DNA of 64,000 nt from Streptomyces sp. Je 1-79 (GCF_025195125.1 NZ_JAMGSL010000008.1:178852-242851); one strand, 5' to 3'. Positions 51,603-60,974 are shown, counted from the first letter of the stretch. Numbers and translations: made by a program. The notes: generated by a model not told the origin, from the letters alone.

Positions 51603-51735
51603 GGTTCGACCCTAGGGCTTACCGGCGGGTAGTTCAGGGGGTGGGCATGTCTGTTCAACAACCTTTGGGTGAAAGCTTGTTGACAAGTCTTGAATCTGTG
51701 CGGGCGTCTGCTCCGATGAGCGTTTCGGGGGGTTT

Positions 51736-52407
51736 CTAGAGGGCCGGAGGGGCCATGGTGAAGCGGGCGGTGACCTCGGCCGTGACGGTCTGGCGCTGGG
51801 GTTCGAGGTCCAGGGGTGGGGGTACGTCGGCGGATTCGGCCGCGAAGGCCATGCGCATTCCTCCGAGGGGGGCCGGTGGGGGGACGAGTCCTGTGTCGGA
51901 GAGTTCCAGGAGGGCGGCGAGGTGGGTGCCGAGCGCCGTCGCGTAGGCGCGGGCGCGCTGGACCGCCTCTTCGACGGCCGTGCGGCGGGCTTCGGCGTAG
52001 GCGGGTGAGTCGGGGCGCAGTGCCCACCAGGGGCCGTCGACGCGGGTCAGGTCGAGGTCGGCGAGGCGGGTGGTGAGTTCGCCGAGGGCGGTGAAGTCGG
52101 AGAGTTCGACGGTGAGGAGGACGGTGCCGTGGTAGGCGCGGATTCGTTCGCCGCGGCCGTGTTTGCCCGGTTCGGGGGTGATGGAGAAGGCTCCGGTCTC
52201 CAGTTTCTCGACGGCTTCGCCGTAGGTCTTGGCGAGGTCGAGGGCGAGGGTGTTGCGCCGGGTGAGGTCGGCGAGGGTCGCTGCCCGGTCGGTGCCGCGG
52301 GCGCTGACGGTGACGGTGATGCGGGCGACTTCGGGGTCGACTTCGAGTCGGGCTTCTCCGCGGACGGCGACCTGGGGTGCTTCCGGGGTGGGGTGTGGGC
52401 TCGTCAC
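51736..52407 (-). CDS. SIMPL domain-containing protein
   Basis: 223-residue protein of the SIMPL (BP26/OMP28-like) family. VAVRGEARLEVDPEVARITVTVSARGTDRAATLADLTRRN at the start, then FSITPEPGKHGRGERIRAYHGTVLLTVELSDFTALGELTTRLADLDL, and AVEEAVQRARAYATALG. No signal peptide is visible, so unlike many family members it may be cytosolic. GTG 52407 has GAGGGAG about 8 bases upstream. Function unknown. Divergent from the 5'-nucleotidase gene. Confidence 0.87.
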   Translation of the reverse strand: MTSPHPTPEAPQVAVRGEARLEVDPEVARITVTVSARGTDRAATLADLTRRNTLALDLAKTYGEAVEKLETGAFSITPEPGKHGRGERIRAYHGTVLLTVELSDFTALGELTTRLADLDLTRVDGPWWALRPDSPAYAEARRTAVEEAVQRARAYATALGTHLAALLELSDTGLVPPPAPLGGMRMAFAAESADVPPPLDLEPQRQTVTAEVTARFTMAPPAL

Positions 52408-52542
52408 TTGTGGCTCCCTCGTGCGGGCGGCGTCTGGGCTCCCGAACACTTTCCCACTCCGTAATCGGAAAGGTCTGTTGCCGGCGTGAGGGTTGGGCCA
52501 GAATCTACGCGCGTTGTGCGCCACTGGACCAAGGAGAATCAC

Positions 52543-54342
52543 ATGCCGTTGAACCGTCGGACGTTCCTGGAGAGCTCCGTCGCCGTCGGAGCCGGAGCCG
52601 CCCTGACCACGGGGGTGGCGGCCGCCCCGGCGCAGGCCCACGGGGGTCGTCCCGGGCGGGTCAGGCGGTACTCGTTCACCGTCATGGGCACGACCGACCT
52701 GCACGGCAACGTCTTCAACTGGGACTACTTCACGGACAAGGAGTTCGACGACAAGGCGCACAACGATGTCGGTCTGGCGAAGATCTCCACCCTGGTCGAC
52801 CAGGTGCGCGAGGCGAAGGGGAGGCGGAACACGCTCCTCATCGACGCCGGCGACACGATCCAGGGCACCCAGCTGTCGTACTACTACGCCAAGGTCGACC
52901 CGATCACCGCGCGCCGGGGTCCCGTGCATCCCATGGCGCAGGCGATGAACGCGATCGGGTACGACGCGGCGGCGCTGGGCAACCACGAGTTCAACTACGG
53001 CATACCGGTGCTGCGGAAGTTCGAGGAGCAGTGCGACTTCCCTCTGCTCGGTGCGAACGCACTCGACGCGAAGACGCTGCGGCCGGCGTTCCCGCCGTAC
53101 AGCATGCACCGGCTGCGGACCCCGTGCGGCCGGGATGTGAGGGTCGCGGTCCTCGGTCTGACCAATCCGGGCATCGCGATCTGGGACAAGGCGAACGTCA
53201 GCGGCAGGATGGTCTTCCCCGGTCTGGAGGAGCAGGCGGCGAAGTGGGTGCCGAAGCTGCGGTCGATGGGTGCGGACGTGGTGGTGGTGTCGGCGCACAG
53301 CGGTTCCAGCGGTACGTCGTCGTACGGTGACCAGCTGCCGCACGTCGAGAACGCGGCCGGTCTGGTCGCCGAGCAGGTGCCGGGGATCGACGCGATCCTG
53401 GTGGGGCACGCGCACACCGAGATCCCCGAGTACCGGGTGAAGAACAAGGCGACGGGCAAGGACGTCGTGTTGTCCGAGCCGCTCAAGTGGGGTCAGCGGC
53501 TCACGCTCTTCGACTTCGACCTGGTGTGGGAGAAGGGCCGCTGGGTGGTCGAGAAGGTGGCGGCCCAGGTGCTGAACTCCAACGCGGTGGAGGAGGACCC
53601 GAAGATCGTCGGTCTCCTCGCGGACGAGCACGAGAAGGTCGTCGCGTACGTCAACCAGGTGATCGGGACCTCCACCGCGAGGATGGCCACGGCCGACGCG
53701 CCGTGGAAGGACGAGCCGATCATCGACCTGATCAACCACGTCCAGGCGGAGACGGTGCGGGAGGCGCTGGCCGGTGGCGCCTACGCGGCTCTGCCGGTGC
53801 TGTCGCAGGCGTCCTGTTTCTCCCGTACGGCGGCGATCCCGGCCGGGCAGGTCACCATCCGTGACGCGGCCGGGCTGTACGTCTTCGAGAACACTCTGGA
53901 GGCGCGTCTTCTGACGGGGGCGCAGGTGAAGGACTATCTGGAGTTCTCGGCGCGGTACTACGTGCAGACCCCGGCGGGTGCGCCGGTGGACACGGCGAAG
54001 CTGACGAACGCGGACGGGACGCCGGACTACAACTACGACGCCGTGTACGGGGTGACGTACGAGATCGACATCGCCAGGCCGGCGGGCTCGCGGATCGTGA
54101 ACCTGTCCTTCGGTGGCAGCCCGATCGACCCGGCCGGGCAGTTCGTGCTCGCCGTGAACAACTACCGGGCCAGCGGTGGCGGCGCGTTCCCGCACGTCGC
54201 GAACGCCCAGCAGTTGTGGGCGAACTCGGACGAGATCCGTAACACGATCATCCAGTGGGTGAAGGCGAAGGGGTCGGTCGACCCGGGGCAGTTCGCGTCG
54301 GTGGACTGGAAGCTGACCCGGGACGGTGTGCCGGTGTTCTGA
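52543..54342 (+). CDS. Tat-exported 5'-nucleotidase/2',3'-cyclic phosphodiesterase
   Basis: 599-residue secreted metallophosphatase. Twin-arginine signal NRRTFLESSVAVGAGAALTTG with cleavage near AQA (about residue 32). The metallophosphatase domain has TDLHGN (motif 1), IDAGDTIQG (motif 2), ALGNHEFNYG (motif 3), VVVSAHSG and ILVGHAHTEIPE. The C-terminal 5'-nucleotidase substrate domain has IIDLINHVQAETVRE, VFENTLEARLLTGAQVKDYLEFSARY and VLAVNNYRASGGGAFP. It releases phosphate from extracellular nucleotides or cyclic nucleotides. ATG 52543 has AAGGAG 6 bases upstream; an in-frame upstream start at 52486 has none. Confidence 0.95.
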   Translation: MPLNRRTFLESSVAVGAGAALTTGVAAAPAQAHGGRPGRVRRYSFTVMGTTDLHGNVFNWDYFTDKEFDDKAHNDVGLAKISTLVDQVREAKGRRNTLLIDAGDTIQGTQLSYYYAKVDPITARRGPVHPMAQAMNAIGYDAAALGNHEFNYGIPVLRKFEEQCDFPLLGANALDAKTLRPAFPPYSMHRLRTPCGRDVRVAVLGLTNPGIAIWDKANVSGRMVFPGLEEQAAKWVPKLRSMGADVVVVSAHSGSSGTSSYGDQLPHVENAAGLVAEQVPGIDAILVGHAHTEIPEYRVKNKATGKDVVLSEPLKWGQRLTLFDFDLVWEKGRWVVEKVAAQVLNSNAVEEDPKIVGLLADEHEKVVAYVNQVIGTSTARMATADAPWKDEPIIDLINHVQAETVREALAGGAYAALPVLSQASCFSRTAAIPAGQVTIRDAAGLYVFENTLEARLLTGAQVKDYLEFSARYYVQTPAGAPVDTAKLTNADGTPDYNYDAVYGVTYEIDIARPAGSRIVNLSFGGSPIDPAGQFVLAVNNYRASGGGAFPHVANAQQLWANSDEIRNTIIQWVKAKGSVDPGQFASVDWKLTRDGVPVF

Positions 54343-54352
54343 GCCCGCGGGT

Positions 54353-55765
54353 TCAGCTCTGTGTGAGGGGCGTCAGCGCCTGGCCCTGGGCCGGGACGCG
54401 TGGCGCCTCTCGCCGTTCCAGCCCGAAGCTGGTGAAGGCGGTGCGGCGCGGCAGGGGGTAGGGCTCCTTGCCGGTGAGCGAGTTGAGGATGGTGGCGCTG
54501 CGCCAGGCGGCGAGGCCGAGGTCGGGGGCGCCGACGCCGTGGGTGTGCTTCTCGGCGTTCTGTACGTAGACGGATCCGGTGACGGGGTCGTCGAGGACGA
54601 GCCGGTACTCGTCGTCGATCCTGGCCCGTCCGGCGGAGTCGTGGCGGAGGTAGGGGTCGAGTCCGGCGAGCATCCGGTCGACGGGGCGTTCGCGGTAGCC
54701 GGTGGCGAGGACGACGGCGTCGGTGGTGAGCCGGGAGCGGGTGGACTGCCGGACGTGCTCCAGGTGGAGTTCGACCTTGGTGGTGGCGACGCGGCCGGCG
54801 GTGCGGACGCGGACGCCGGGGGTGAGGACGGCGTCGGGCCAGCCGCCGTGGAGGGTGCGCCGGTAGAGCTCGTCGTGGATGGCGGCGATGGTGTCGGTGT
54901 CGATGCCTTTGTGCAGCTGCCACTGGCGGGGGACGAGTTCGTCGCGGGCCGGCTCGGGCAGGGAGTGGAAGTAGCGGGTGTAGTCGGGGGTGAAGTGTTC
55001 CAGGCCGAGCTTGGAGTACTCCATGGGGGCGAAGGCCTCGGTGCGGGCGAGCCAGTGGATCTTCTCGGCCCCGGCGGGCCTGGAGCGGAGCAGGTCGAGG
55101 AAGATCTCGGCGCCTGACTGGCCCGAGCCGATGACGGTGACGTGCTCGGCGGCGAGGAGCCGCTCGCGGTGGTGGAGGTAGTCGGCGGAGTGGAGGACGG
55201 GGACGTTCGGGGCTTCGGCGAGCGGCCTGAGGGGCTCGGGGACGTAGGGCGCGGTGCCGACGCCGAGGACGACGTTGCGGGTGTACGTGCGGCCCAGCGC
55301 TTCGGCCTCGCCGTCCTGGTCGAGTTGGGTGAAGTCGACCTCGAACAGGCGTCGTTCGGGGTTCCAGCGGACGGCGTCGACCTGGTGGCCGAAGTGGAGG
55401 CCGGGGAGCTGGTCGCTGACCCAGCGGCAGTAGGCGTCGTACTCGGCGCGCTGGATGTGGAACTTCTCCGCGAAGTAGAAGGGGAAGAGGCGGTCGCGGG
55501 AGCGCAGGTAGTTGAGGAACGACCAGGGGCTGGCGGGGTCGGCGAGGGTCACGAGGTCGGCGAGGAAGGGGACTTGGAGGGTGGCGCCCTCGATGAGGAG
55601 GCCGGGGTGCCAGTGGAAGGCGGGGCTCTGTTCGTAGAAGGCGGCGGCGGGGCCGCCGGGGATGCCGTGGGCGAGGGCGGCGAGGGAGAGGTTGAACGGG
55701 CCGATACCGATGCCCACCAGGTCCTGGGGGTCGTCGAGGTCGCGCTGGGGGGTGCTGCCGGTCAT
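54353..55765 (-). CDS. lysine/ornithine N-monooxygenase family protein (siderophore type)
   Basis: 470-residue flavin-dependent N-hydroxylase. The FAD-binding GIGIGPFNLSLAALAHG is near residues 18-34, VPFLADLVTLADPASPWSFLNYL near 65-86, the NADPH-binding VTVIGSGQSGAEIFLDLL near 210-227, and the ATGYRERP motif near 360. The family (IucD/DesB/AlcA) hydroxylates the side-chain amine of lysine, cadaverine, putrescine or ornithine for hydroxamate siderophores. The ATG overlaps the decarboxylase stop (ATGA), implying a two-step route: decarboxylate the amino acid, then N-hydroxylate the diamine. DesC acyltransferase and DesD synthetase genes are not adjacent: the next gene downstream is the convergent nucleotidase. 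Confidence 0.92.
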   Translation of the reverse strand: MTGSTPQRDLDDPQDLVGIGIGPFNLSLAALAHGIPGGPAAAFYEQSPAFHWHPGLLIEGATLQVPFLADLVTLADPASPWSFLNYLRSRDRLFPFYFAEKFHIQRAEYDAYCRWVSDQLPGLHFGHQVDAVRWNPERRLFEVDFTQLDQDGEAEALGRTYTRNVVLGVGTAPYVPEPLRPLAEAPNVPVLHSADYLHHRERLLAAEHVTVIGSGQSGAEIFLDLLRSRPAGAEKIHWLARTEAFAPMEYSKLGLEHFTPDYTRYFHSLPEPARDELVPRQWQLHKGIDTDTIAAIHDELYRRTLHGGWPDAVLTPGVRVRTAGRVATTKVELHLEHVRQSTRSRLTTDAVVLATGYRERPVDRMLAGLDPYLRHDSAGRARIDDEYRLVLDDPVTGSVYVQNAEKHTHGVGAPDLGLAAWRSATILNSLTGKEPYPLPRRTAFTSFGLERREAPRVPAQGQALTPLTQS

Positions 55766-57177
55766 CGGTCGGTGCTGCCTTCCACGAGGTCCAGGATGTG
55801 CCGGAGGTCGTCGGGGGTGGTGTGGGGGTTGAGCAGGGTGGCCTTGAGCCAGAGCCGGCCGTCCTCGTGGGCGCGGCCGAGGACGGCGCGCCCTTCGGTG
55901 AGGAGGGTGCGGCGGATCGCGGCGACGGTGGTGTCGTCGGCGCCGGTGGGCCGGAAGAGGACGGTGGTCAGGGTCGGCCGCTCGTACAGCTGGAGGGCGG
56001 GGCTCTTGTCGACGAGGTCGGCGAGTTCCTGGGCGAGGTCGTGGACGCGGTCGACGAGGGCGCCGATTCCGCTGCGGCCGAGGGCGCGCAGGGTGACGGC
56101 GATCTTGAGGATGTCGGGGCGGCGGGTGGTGCGCAGGGAGCGGCCGAGGAGGTCGGGGAGGCCGGCCTCGGTGTCGTCGGTCGCGTTGAGGTAGTCGGCG
56201 GTGTGGGAGAGGGCGGAGAGGTCGCTCTGGTCCCGTACGGCGAGGAGTCCGGCGGCGACCGGCTGCCAGCCCAGTTTGTGCAGGTCGAGGGTGACGGTAC
56301 GGGCGCGGTCGAGTCCGGTCAGGAGCGCGCGGTGGGTGTCGCTGAAGAGGAGGGGGCCGCCGTAGGCGGCGTCGACGTGCAGTTCGGCGCGGTGGGCGGC
56401 GCAGAGGTCGGCGATCTCGGGGAGGGGGTCGATGCGGCCGGTGTCGGTGGTGCCGGCGGTCGCGGCGACGAGGAGGGGGCCGTGGAGGTCGGTGAGCGCC
56501 TCGTTCAGGGCGACGGGGTCGAGGGTGCCGTTGGGGGTGGGCACGGTCACCGGCTCGGGGAGGCCGAGGAGCCAGGCGGCGCGGTGGAAGGAGTGGTGGG
56601 CGTTGGCGCCGACGACGGTCTGGAGGCTGTGGCCCGGGCCGTGGCGTTCTCGGGCGAGGAGGAGAGCGAGCTGGTTGGCCTCGGTGCCGCCGGTGGTGAC
56701 GAGGGCGTCGGGGCGGGGCGTGTCGGGGCCGGGGGTGTCGGGGGTGGTCGCCCGGGGGTAGACGGTGCGCGCCAGCTCGGCGGTGACCAGGGCTTCGAGG
56801 GCGGTGGCGGCCGGGGCCTGGTCCCAGGAGTCCATGGAGGGGTTGAGTACGCAGGCCGCGAGGTCGGCGGCGGCGGCGAGCGCGAGGGGCGGGGTGTGGA
56901 GGTGGGCGGCGCAGAGGGGGTGGGCGGGGTCGGCGGCGCCTTCCGCGAGGGCGCGGGTGAGGGCGTGGAGGATGGCGGTGGGGTCGGTACCGGTCTCCGG
57001 GAGCGCGTCCGGGCCGAGGGCCTCGCGGACGCGGGCGGTGACGGCGTCCGGGCCGCCGGCGGGGATCGGGCCGCTGCGTGCGGTCGCGCCGGCGTCCAGC
57101 GCGTCGAGGACGGTGTCCAGGAGGGGGCGCAGGGCGGCGGTGTCGGTGGCGAGGGGCGGGGCGGGATCGGCACGCAT
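55762..57177 (-). CDS. PLP-dependent group II amino-acid decarboxylase (DesA/DdcA-like)
   Basis: 471-residue pyridoxal-phosphate decarboxylase. TTGGTEANQLALLLAR at 161-176 (phosphate-binding), ANAHHSFHRAAWLLG at 191-205, HVDAAYGGPLLFSD at 267-280 and TLDLHKLGWQP, with the PLP lysine Lys301, are the group II (aromatic-L-amino-acid/glutamate-type) hallmarks. Paired with a lysine/ornithine N-hydroxylase, the likely substrate is lysine (to cadaverine) or diaminobutyrate, as in desferrioxamine biosynthesis. The substrate is inferred from context only. Start ATG 57177. First gene of a two-gene unit, preceded by the pepN terminator. Confidence 0.88.
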   Translation of the reverse strand: MRADPAPPLATDTAALRPLLDTVLDALDAGATARSGPIPAGGPDAVTARVREALGPDALPETGTDPTAILHALTRALAEGAADPAHPLCAAHLHTPPLALAAAADLAACVLNPSMDSWDQAPAATALEALVTAELARTVYPRATTPDTPGPDTPRPDALVTTGGTEANQLALLLARERHGPGHSLQTVVGANAHHSFHRAAWLLGLPEPVTVPTPNGTLDPVALNEALTDLHGPLLVAATAGTTDTGRIDPLPEIADLCAAHRAELHVDAAYGGPLLFSDTHRALLTGLDRARTVTLDLHKLGWQPVAAGLLAVRDQSDLSALSHTADYLNATDDTEAGLPDLLGRSLRTTRRPDILKIAVTLRALGRSGIGALVDRVHDLAQELADLVDKSPALQLYERPTLTTVLFRPTGADDTTVAAIRRTLLTEGRAVLGRAHEDGRLWLKATLLNPHTTPDDLRHILDLVEGSTDR

Positions 57178-57240
57178 GGGCAGGAGCCTGCCGGGGGTTC
57201 TGCGGGTTTGTCCGACGATGTCGCCCGAGCAACCCGAACG

Positions 57241-57272
57241 GGGGACGGGGCCTTGACAGGCGCCCCGTCCCC
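57241..57272 (-). terminator. terminator hairpin downstream of pepN
   Basis: 10-base perfect arms (GGGGACGGGG / CCCCGTCCCC), extended by one more pair, with a 10-base loop, 20 bases after the pepN stop and 64 bases before the decarboxylase start. Confidence 0.85.
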
Positions 57273-57292
57273 CCGTCGGTCGTTCGGCCGCG

Positions 57293-59785
57293 CTACCGCT
57301 TCCGGGCCTTCAGGGCTCGGTGGAGGTCGGCGAGTTGGTCGACGAGCTTGCGATGGAGGGCGGGGGTCAGGTCCGGGTCCGTGAGGTGGGACTCGCCCAG
57401 GGAGAGGGACTCCTGGTCGATCGCGAAGGCCGGGAAGGCGTAGCGGCCGGCCGCCTCCGCCATCGCGGCGCCCCGGCGGGCGCCGAGGGCGGTGGCCGCC
57501 GGATAGAAGCGGGCGACGTACTCCCGTACGAGCTCGGCCTGTTCCGGCTGCCAGAAGCCCTGGGCCGTGGCCGTGAACAGGTAGTTGGACAGGTCGTCCG
57601 CGTCGAAGAGGCGGGACCAGGCGGCAGCCTTCGTCTCGGGGGTGGGCAGGGCGGCGCGGCAGCGGGCGGCGCCCTCCTGGCCGGTGGCGCTGGGGTCCCG
57701 CTCCAGCTCGCGGTCGATCGCGGCCTCGTCGACGGCGCCGAGGACGGCGAGCCGGGCGAGGATGCGCCAGCGCAGCTCCGGGTCGACCTCCGGGCCGCCG
57801 GGGACGGTCCCGTCGGCGAGCCAGCCGGCGATGGTGTCGGGCTGGGTGGCGCTGCTGATGAACGTACGGACGGCGGTGAGGCGCAGTCCGGGGTTGTCGC
57901 CGTCCTCGGTGCGGCGCAGGAGGTCGCGGGCGAGGCCGGTGAGCAGGGCCAGCGCGGCGGGGCGTTCCTCGGCGGGGAGGTACCGGTCGGCGATCTGGGT
58001 GCGGGCGAAGGCGAGGACGCCCTGCACGACGGCGAGGTCGCGCTCCTCGGGGAGGTGGGCGCGGGCCGTCTCCAGGTAGGCGCCGGGGGCGAGTTCGCCG
58101 TCGCGGACCATGTCGCGCAGGGTGTTCCAGACGAGGGCGCGGGTGAGCGCGTCGGGGAGGCCGGACAGGCCGCGGACGGCGGCCTCCAGCGAGGTCTCGT
58201 CGAGGCGGACCTTGGCGTAGGTGAGGTCGCCGTCGTTGAGGACGACGAGGGCGGGGCGGGGTCCTGGGAGGTCGAGGGGGGCGGTCTGCGGGACGTCGAT
58301 CTCCAGGTGTTCGCGCGGGACGAGCCGGCGGGCGTCGACGAGGTCGCGGTCGTAGACGCCGACGGCGATGCGGTGCGGGCGGCTGCAGTCCTGGCGGACG
58401 GTGAGGGTGGTGCGGGTCTCGTCGCCGCCGAGTTCGGGGGTGAGGGTGTCGACGCCGGTGGTGCGCAGCCACCGCTCGGCCCAGGCGTGGACGTCGCGGT
58501 CGGTCGCGGAGGCGAGGTTGTCGATGAAGTCGGCGAGGGTGGCGTTGCCGAAGCGGTGGCGTTTGAAGTGGGTGTTGATGCCGGCGAGGAAGTCCTTCTC
58601 CCCCATCCAGGCGACGAGCTGGCGCAGCGCGGAGGCGCCCTTGGCGTAGGAGATGCCGTCGAAGTTGAGCAGCGCGGAGGCGGTGTCGGGGACGGCGTCG
58701 GGGTCGGGGGCGACGGGGTGGGTGGAGGGGCGCTGGTCGGCGTCGTAGCCCCAGGCCTTGCGCTCGATGCCGAAGTCGATCCAGGTGTCGGGGAAGCGGT
58801 CGGAGCACGCCTCGTTGACGGTCTGGTAGCCCATGTACTCGGCGAAGGACTCGTTGAGCCAGATGTCGTCCCACCAGCGCAGGGTGACGAGGTCGCCGAA
58901 CCACATGTGGGCCATCTCGTGGGCGATGACCATGGCGCGGGTCTGGCGTTCGGTGACGGTGACGGCGGAGCGGTAGACGAACTCGTCGCGGAAGGTGACG
59001 AGGCCCGGGTTCTCCATGGCGCCGGCGTTGAACTCGGGGACGAAGGCCTGGTCGTAGGAGTCGAAGGGGTAGGGCTCCTCGAACTTCTCGTGGAAGCGGT
59101 CGAAGCAGGCCTTGGTGATGTCGAGGATCTCGTCGGCGTCGGCGTCGAGGTGGGGGGCGAGCGAGCGGCGGCAGTGGATGGCGAAGGGCAGTCCGGCGTG
59201 CTCGGTCCGGACGGAGTGCCAGGGTCCGGCGGCGACGCAGACGAAGTACGTGGACAGGAGGGGGGTGGCGGCGGCCTTCCAGCTGCCGTCGGGCTGCTGC
59301 TCGGTGATGCCGTTGGCGAGGACGGTCCAGTCTTCGGGGGCCTTGACGCCGACCTCGAAGACGGCCTTGAGGTCGGGCTGGTCGAAGGCGGCGAAGACGC
59401 GCTGGACGTCTTCCATGAAGAGCTGGGTGTAGACGTACGACTCGCCGTCGGTGGGGTCCTTGAAGCGGTGCATGCCCTCGCCGGTGCGGGAGTACCGCAT
59501 GGTCGTGACGGCGCGCAGCTCGTGCTCGCCCTCCGTGAGGCTGAGCGGGACCCGGTTGTCGTCCAGGGACGCGGGGTCGAGGGGCTCGCCGTCGAGGAGG
59601 AGGGAGTGGAGCGTGACGGGCTTCAGCTCGACGAACGTGTCCCCCGCGGTCCGGGCGGTGAACCGGATCACGACGGTGGATTCGAAGGTCTCGTCGCCGG
59701 TGGTGAGGTCGAGGTCGACCGTGTAGTGCCGGACGTCGAGGAGCTGGGCACGGGTCTGCGCTTCGTCGCGCGTCAGTACGGGCAT
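57293..59785 (-). CDS. pepN: aminopeptidase N
   Basis: 830-residue M1 zinc metallo-aminopeptidase; removes N-terminal residues from peptides in the cytosol. The exopeptidase motif GAMENPG and the zinc motif HEMAHMWFGDLVT (HExxH) with the third ligand Glu in WLNESFAEYMGYQ are complete. Beta-sandwich N-terminal domain (HYTVDLDLTTGDETFESTVVI) and an ERAP-like C-terminal helical domain follow, the usual actinobacterial PepN length. ATG 59785 (MPVLTRDEAQTRAQLL) is chosen over an upstream in-frame start at 59821. Confidence 0.96.
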   Translation of the reverse strand: MPVLTRDEAQTRAQLLDVRHYTVDLDLTTGDETFESTVVIRFTARTAGDTFVELKPVTLHSLLLDGEPLDPASLDDNRVPLSLTEGEHELRAVTTMRYSRTGEGMHRFKDPTDGESYVYTQLFMEDVQRVFAAFDQPDLKAVFEVGVKAPEDWTVLANGITEQQPDGSWKAAATPLLSTYFVCVAAGPWHSVRTEHAGLPFAIHCRRSLAPHLDADADEILDITKACFDRFHEKFEEPYPFDSYDQAFVPEFNAGAMENPGLVTFRDEFVYRSAVTVTERQTRAMVIAHEMAHMWFGDLVTLRWWDDIWLNESFAEYMGYQTVNEACSDRFPDTWIDFGIERKAWGYDADQRPSTHPVAPDPDAVPDTASALLNFDGISYAKGASALRQLVAWMGEKDFLAGINTHFKRHRFGNATLADFIDNLASATDRDVHAWAERWLRTTGVDTLTPELGGDETRTTLTVRQDCSRPHRIAVGVYDRDLVDARRLVPREHLEIDVPQTAPLDLPGPRPALVVLNDGDLTYAKVRLDETSLEAAVRGLSGLPDALTRALVWNTLRDMVRDGELAPGAYLETARAHLPEERDLAVVQGVLAFARTQIADRYLPAEERPAALALLTGLARDLLRRTEDGDNPGLRLTAVRTFISSATQPDTIAGWLADGTVPGGPEVDPELRWRILARLAVLGAVDEAAIDRELERDPSATGQEGAARCRAALPTPETKAAAWSRLFDADDLSNYLFTATAQGFWQPEQAELVREYVARFYPAATALGARRGAAMAEAAGRYAFPAFAIDQESLSLGESHLTDPDLTPALHRKLVDQLADLHRALKARKR

Positions 59786-59862
59786 GGGCCCATGCTGCCC
59801 GATGGCGCTGCGGTGGGGCACGGGGGTTCCGCTGAGAGCTCAGCGTCATGTCGTCGGGCGGG

Positions 59863-60864
59863 TCAGGCGAGGCCGGTGCCCGTGACGTGGGTGAAGGCCG
59901 CGGTGATGCCGGGGCGGTCGTAGCCGGTGGGGCTCTTGGCTCCGGTGGAGAGGAGGGCGTGGAGGAGGAGGCGGGCCTTGGCGGGGTCGAGCGGGCCGGC
60001 GGGGACGATGCCGCGGTGCAGGAGGTCGTGTTCGGAGCCGGGGCCGCGGTAGGTACGGGTGAGGGTGGCGCCGGCGCCGGTGCGGGAGGCGAGGACGACG
60101 GGGATGCGGGTGGCGAGCCGCTCCAGGGGTTCGACGAGCCAGGCCGGGACGTGTCCGGCGCCGAAGGCGGCGACGACGAGGCCGTCGAAGCGGGAGTCGA
60201 CCGCTTCGAGGAGTTCGCCGCGGTCGCCGAGGGAGAGGGTGACGAGGGCGACGCGTACGGCCGGGTCGAAGCGGAGGGGGTGGATGGCGCTGGTGCCGGT
60301 GGGGCGCAGCAGGACGCGCGGCTCGCCCTCGACGACGGTGCCGAGGGGTCCCGCGCCCGGGGAGGCGAAGGTGGCGACGGAGGTGGTGTGGGTCTTGCGG
60401 ACGAGGCGGGCGGCGTGGATCTCGTCGGCGAGGACGACCAGGACGCCGAGGCCGGCGCAGCCGGGGTCGGCGGCGACGGCGATCGCGGCGGCCAGGTTGG
60501 CCGGGCCGTCGGCGCCGGGGAGGTCGGGGCGGCGCATGGCGCCGGTGACGACGACGGGCCTGCCGGTCTCGCAGAGCAGGTCGAGGAGGAAGGCGGTCTC
60601 CTCCAGGGTGTCGGTGCCCTGGACCACGACGACGCCGGAGCCGGCGGCGACGGTCTGGCGGACCTCGTGGGCGAGGGCGGCGAGGTCGTCGAAGGTGAGG
60701 GAGGAGCTGGGGAGGCGGCGGAAGTCGCGCAGTTCGACGTCGAGGCCGTCGGCCGTGTCGGTGACGCCGAGCCCGGCGAGGACCTCGGCTCCGGTCATGC
60801 GGCTGGCGTCGCCGCCGCGTGCGGAGATGGTCCCGCCGAGGGTGAAGAGCGTGACGCGGGTCAT
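59863..60864 (-). CDS. ansA: type I/II-like L-asparaginase
   Basis: 333-residue asparaginase: L-asparagine to aspartate and ammonia. FTLGGTISARGG holds the first catalytic Thr (residues 7-18) and VVVQGTDTLEETAFLLDLL the second Thr-Asp motif (TDT), both intact. Later VTGAMRRPDLPGADGPANL and SRTGAGATLTRTYRGPG match the family. No signal peptide, so probably cytosolic. The ATG lies inside the first copy of a 47-bp tandem repeat. Downstream of chorismate mutase in the same direction. Confidence 0.93.
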   Translation of the reverse strand: MTRVTLFTLGGTISARGGDASRMTGAEVLAGLGVTDTADGLDVELRDFRRLPSSSLTFDDLAALAHEVRQTVAAGSGVVVVQGTDTLEETAFLLDLLCETGRPVVVTGAMRRPDLPGADGPANLAAAIAVAADPGCAGLGVLVVLADEIHAARLVRKTHTTSVATFASPGAGPLGTVVEGEPRVLLRPTGTSAIHPLRFDPAVRVALVTLSLGDRGELLEAVDSRFDGLVVAAFGAGHVPAWLVEPLERLATRIPVVLASRTGAGATLTRTYRGPGSEHDLLHRGIVPAGPLDPAKARLLLHALLSTGAKSPTGYDRPGITAAFTHVTGTGLA

Positions 60865-60974
60865 CCCTGTGCTCCGTCCGTCGCCGTGGCCCGTCCGCCG
60901 TGCCGGGTCATCCCTGTGCTCCGTCCGTCGCCGTGGCCCGTCCGCCGTGCCGGCTCACCCCTGTGCTCCGTCCG
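60860..60974. repeat. 47-bp tandem duplication at the asparaginase start
   Basis: Two perfect 47-base copies (60860-60906 and 60907-60953) and a third partial copy (60954-60974, 19 of 21 matching). The unit spans the end of the chorismate mutase gene (GAC GGA GCA CAG GGG TGA) and the ribosome-binding site and ATG of asparaginase, so the initiation signal GGAGCACAGGG-ATG is present twice. As 47 is not divisible by three, the second ATG reads a short out-of-frame peptide. Confidence 0.95.

Noticed and set aside
52408..54195. Extension of the SIMPL frame across the 5'-nucleotidase gene
   Set aside because: Antisense shadow of the nucleotidase; SIMPL homology begins only at the GTG at 52407.
55766..59849. 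Very long minus-strand frames through the decarboxylase and pepN genes in other reading frames
   Set aside because: Arg/Pro-rich shadow translations of the two enzymes, which have full motifs in their own frames.
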